64,000 bases of DNA from Pedobacter cryoconitis. Lineage in GTDB: Bacteria; Bacteroidota; Bacteroidia; Sphingobacteriales; Sphingobacteriaceae. The position numbers and the translations under genes are program-made. The DNA is taken from contig NZ_JACHCC010000002.1 of assembly GCF_014207135.1 (NCBI RefSeq), positions 1 to 64,000 on the forward strand. Direction: 5' to 3'. The notes under the pieces are model-generated. The model was given only the letters and a program-made list of their open reading frames with translations. It was not told where the DNA came from and did no database searches. Below, piece after piece: positions 62,683-64,000 of this stretch; within the stretch, counting starts at the first letter, position 1; the number at the start of each line of letters is the position of its first letter.

Positions 62683-63852
62683 ATGGAGAACGATAGAGAA
62701 CAACCTGTTCAAAACAAACTTATACCAAAGACTATTCCTGTTGACCAAGTGACATTTGGTGGGATCAATTATAAAGTGATTAATCATCACCAGGCACAAG
62801 ATTTAATTGGCGACCTGACCGATTTTCGGGATAATCCGCTTTATGATGTATTTGATGAAAGCTGGGACCTGGTAGACTACAGTGGGAATGGTTATTTTTT
62901 ATTGGCAGAAGAGAGTGTTACCCTGGAGAAACTGGAACTGGATATTAAAATTGATGGCCTGGAAGATTTCGTTATTGTTGGCTTTATCTTTCAGAAAGAC
63001 TTGAAGGTAAAATCGCATATTCTGGCTTATGATTCAGATTATTCTCCAGTTTTGGTTGTACTGGGTAAAGTCGAGGTATTTAATATTCATTTATATGGAA
63101 ACAGGCATTACTTTGGTAACGGACTATTGTGTAATACCTTGTGGGGCAGATACAACCACGGTGAACTTTTTGTAAAAGGTAAAACCATAGCCGGGTTGGT
63201 TTATGCGGATGATATGTGTTTGCATTTTGAAGATCTGGACGGTACCGTAGCTTTAGTAAATTCTGGTAAACCGGATATTCTGCTTATGCTGCCTTTTCAG
63301 AAAGGTGATGGAACTATTGGATATGAAGAAAACTATATTCCTTCTACACACAAATTATCGGAGATTGTATTTGATGAACTAATCAGTGTTGAAGAGAATG
63401 GTGACGAATCTTTAAAAGATGATGCGTTTGACTATGTTATTCATGAAAAAACACTTTTAGATGTCGCAAAGGCTGATATTTATCAATACAAAGACTTTCC
63501 ACTAAAACTTAAAGCGGGTTTGAACTATCTGGGGAATTTACCTGTGATCAGAGAAAAAAAACGTATAGCTGTAACTGGCTGGCTGGAGAATTATAGCTTT
63601 GAATTGTTTGAACATAACGGAGAACTGTACCGTCAGCTCTCCGTTAAAATGGAATATGGATTCAATATCCGTCTGAGGGCAGTTGAAAATATAAGATCAG
63701 CTAAAATCACGCTTACCCTGGAATATCTTGATGAAAATGATCAACTCAAGTATCATTGGCTAGGCGAGTCTGATAGTTATATTTTACCCCTGAGGATTGT
63801 CAAACGTGCTATGCTGAATGCCCTTGAAAAATTAAAAGACAGGCAGCACTAA
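62683..63852 (+). CDS. Cytosolic hypothetical protein with a beta-rich centre
   Basis: A 389-residue protein, acidic, without signal peptide. The middle third (residues about 90-190) has strands of six to eight residues with regular spacing (for example V-L-V-V-L-G-K-V-E-V-F-N and G-E-L-F-V-K-G-K-T-I-A), as in beta-helix or bactofilin-like folds, so a polymerising or scaffold protein is possible. I do not recognise the family. It is read in the same direction as the WG protein, 48 bp after it. Confidence 0.55.
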   Translation: MENDREQPVQNKLIPKTIPVDQVTFGGINYKVINHHQAQDLIGDLTDFRDNPLYDVFDESWDLVDYSGNGYFLLAEESVTLEKLELDIKIDGLEDFVIVGFIFQKDLKVKSHILAYDSDYSPVLVVLGKVEVFNIHLYGNRHYFGNGLLCNTLWGRYNHGELFVKGKTIAGLVYADDMCLHFEDLDGTVALVNSGKPDILLMLPFQKGDGTIGYEENYIPSTHKLSEIVFDELISVEENGDESLKDDAFDYVIHEKTLLDVAKADIYQYKDFPLKLKAGLNYLGNLPVIREKKRIAVTGWLENYSFELFEHNGELYRQLSVKMEYGFNIRLRAVENIRSAKITLTLEYLDENDQLKYHWLGESDSYILPLRIVKRAMLNALEKLKDRQH

Positions 63853-64000
63853 ACTTTAGCATCGGACAGGTTACTTTCCTTACTGATTTCATAGATGTGA
63901 TTCGGTTTGGGAAGTTCACCAAAATAGGAGATCTCCTGTTCTGCTATTTTCTTTGCGCCCAGACGTGTCATCGCAATCTGTGATCTGATATTCAGCGCAC
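63849..64000 (-). CDS. 3' end of an unidentified gene, runs off the window
   Basis: On the minus strand an open frame enters at the window edge and ends with TAG at 63851-63849. The last residues are I-A-M-T-R-L-G-A-K-K-I-A-E-Q-E-I, then G-E-L-P-K-P-N-H-I-Y, and the stop overlaps the stop of the plus-strand gene by three bases. Codon use looks coding. The family cannot be recognised from about 49 residues. Confidence 0.55.
   Translation of the reverse strand, partial: ALNIRSQIAMTRLGAKKIAEQEISYFGELPKPNHIYEISKESNLSDAKV

Overview
The window looks like a chromosomal segment of a Bacteroidota bacterium of the family Sphingobacteriaceae, most likely Pedobacter or a close relative. The supporting signs are a low-GC genome, many Sec-signal proteins ending in an A-Q cleavage site, LytTR-type two-component systems, Bacteroidetes-style FtsX permeases, DUF6266 and DUF6660 proteins, a carboxypeptidase-regulatory-domain TonB receptor, and starts without clear Shine-Dalgarno sites. 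No rRNA, tRNA, integrase or CRISPR array was recognised. The genus is an inference; no database was searched.

Bases 1-11900 are accessory. They begin in the 5' end of an IS3-like transposase, then hold a RES-domain protein, a translationally coupled pair with an HTH-like N-terminus, a palindromic element, and a cassette of two GK-rich proteins (one DUF6266). Each of these two is preceded by an array of a 10-bp repeat. A three-helix membrane protein overlapping a CHAP peptidoglycan hydrolase (holin-endolysin-like) and an excisionase-type HTH protein follow. On the minus strand lies an operon of a lipoprotein with an HExxH motif and two paralogous small secreted proteins.

Bases 11900-42700 are a mosaic of single genes and pairs: a DMT exporter, a DUF1624-type membrane protein, DUF1877, DUF1028-TPR, a class A beta-lactamase with altered motifs, two DinB proteins, a sulfurtransferase, a LytS/LytTR two-component system, an erythromycin-esterase homologue, an HxlR regulator with a palindromic operator candidate, at least five alpha/beta hydrolases plus one decayed copy, methyltransferases, a MacB/FtsX permease, a Tet(X)-like flavin monooxygenase, and an ALDH-AraC-ABM unit. 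The content is detoxification and antibiotic-modification-like.

Bases 42700-52700 are metabolic: a DUF6660 protein with a TonB receptor, metE (B12-independent methionine synthase) divergent from an Lrp/AsnC regulator, an acyl-CoA thioesterase, and prpD-prpC-prpB (methylcitrate cycle). A cobalamin riboswitch sits in the leader of prpB. The most interesting reading is that B12 represses the B12-independent propionate route so that propionyl-CoA goes through the B12-dependent methylmalonyl-CoA mutase.

Bases 52700-64000 hold a very large hybrid histidine kinase (GAF, several PAS, kinase, two receivers, Hpt), an L,D-transpeptidase lipoprotein, an SGNH hydrolase, a hemolysin-III protein, a WG-repeat-like secreted protein, a beta-rich cytosolic protein and a partial gene at the right edge.
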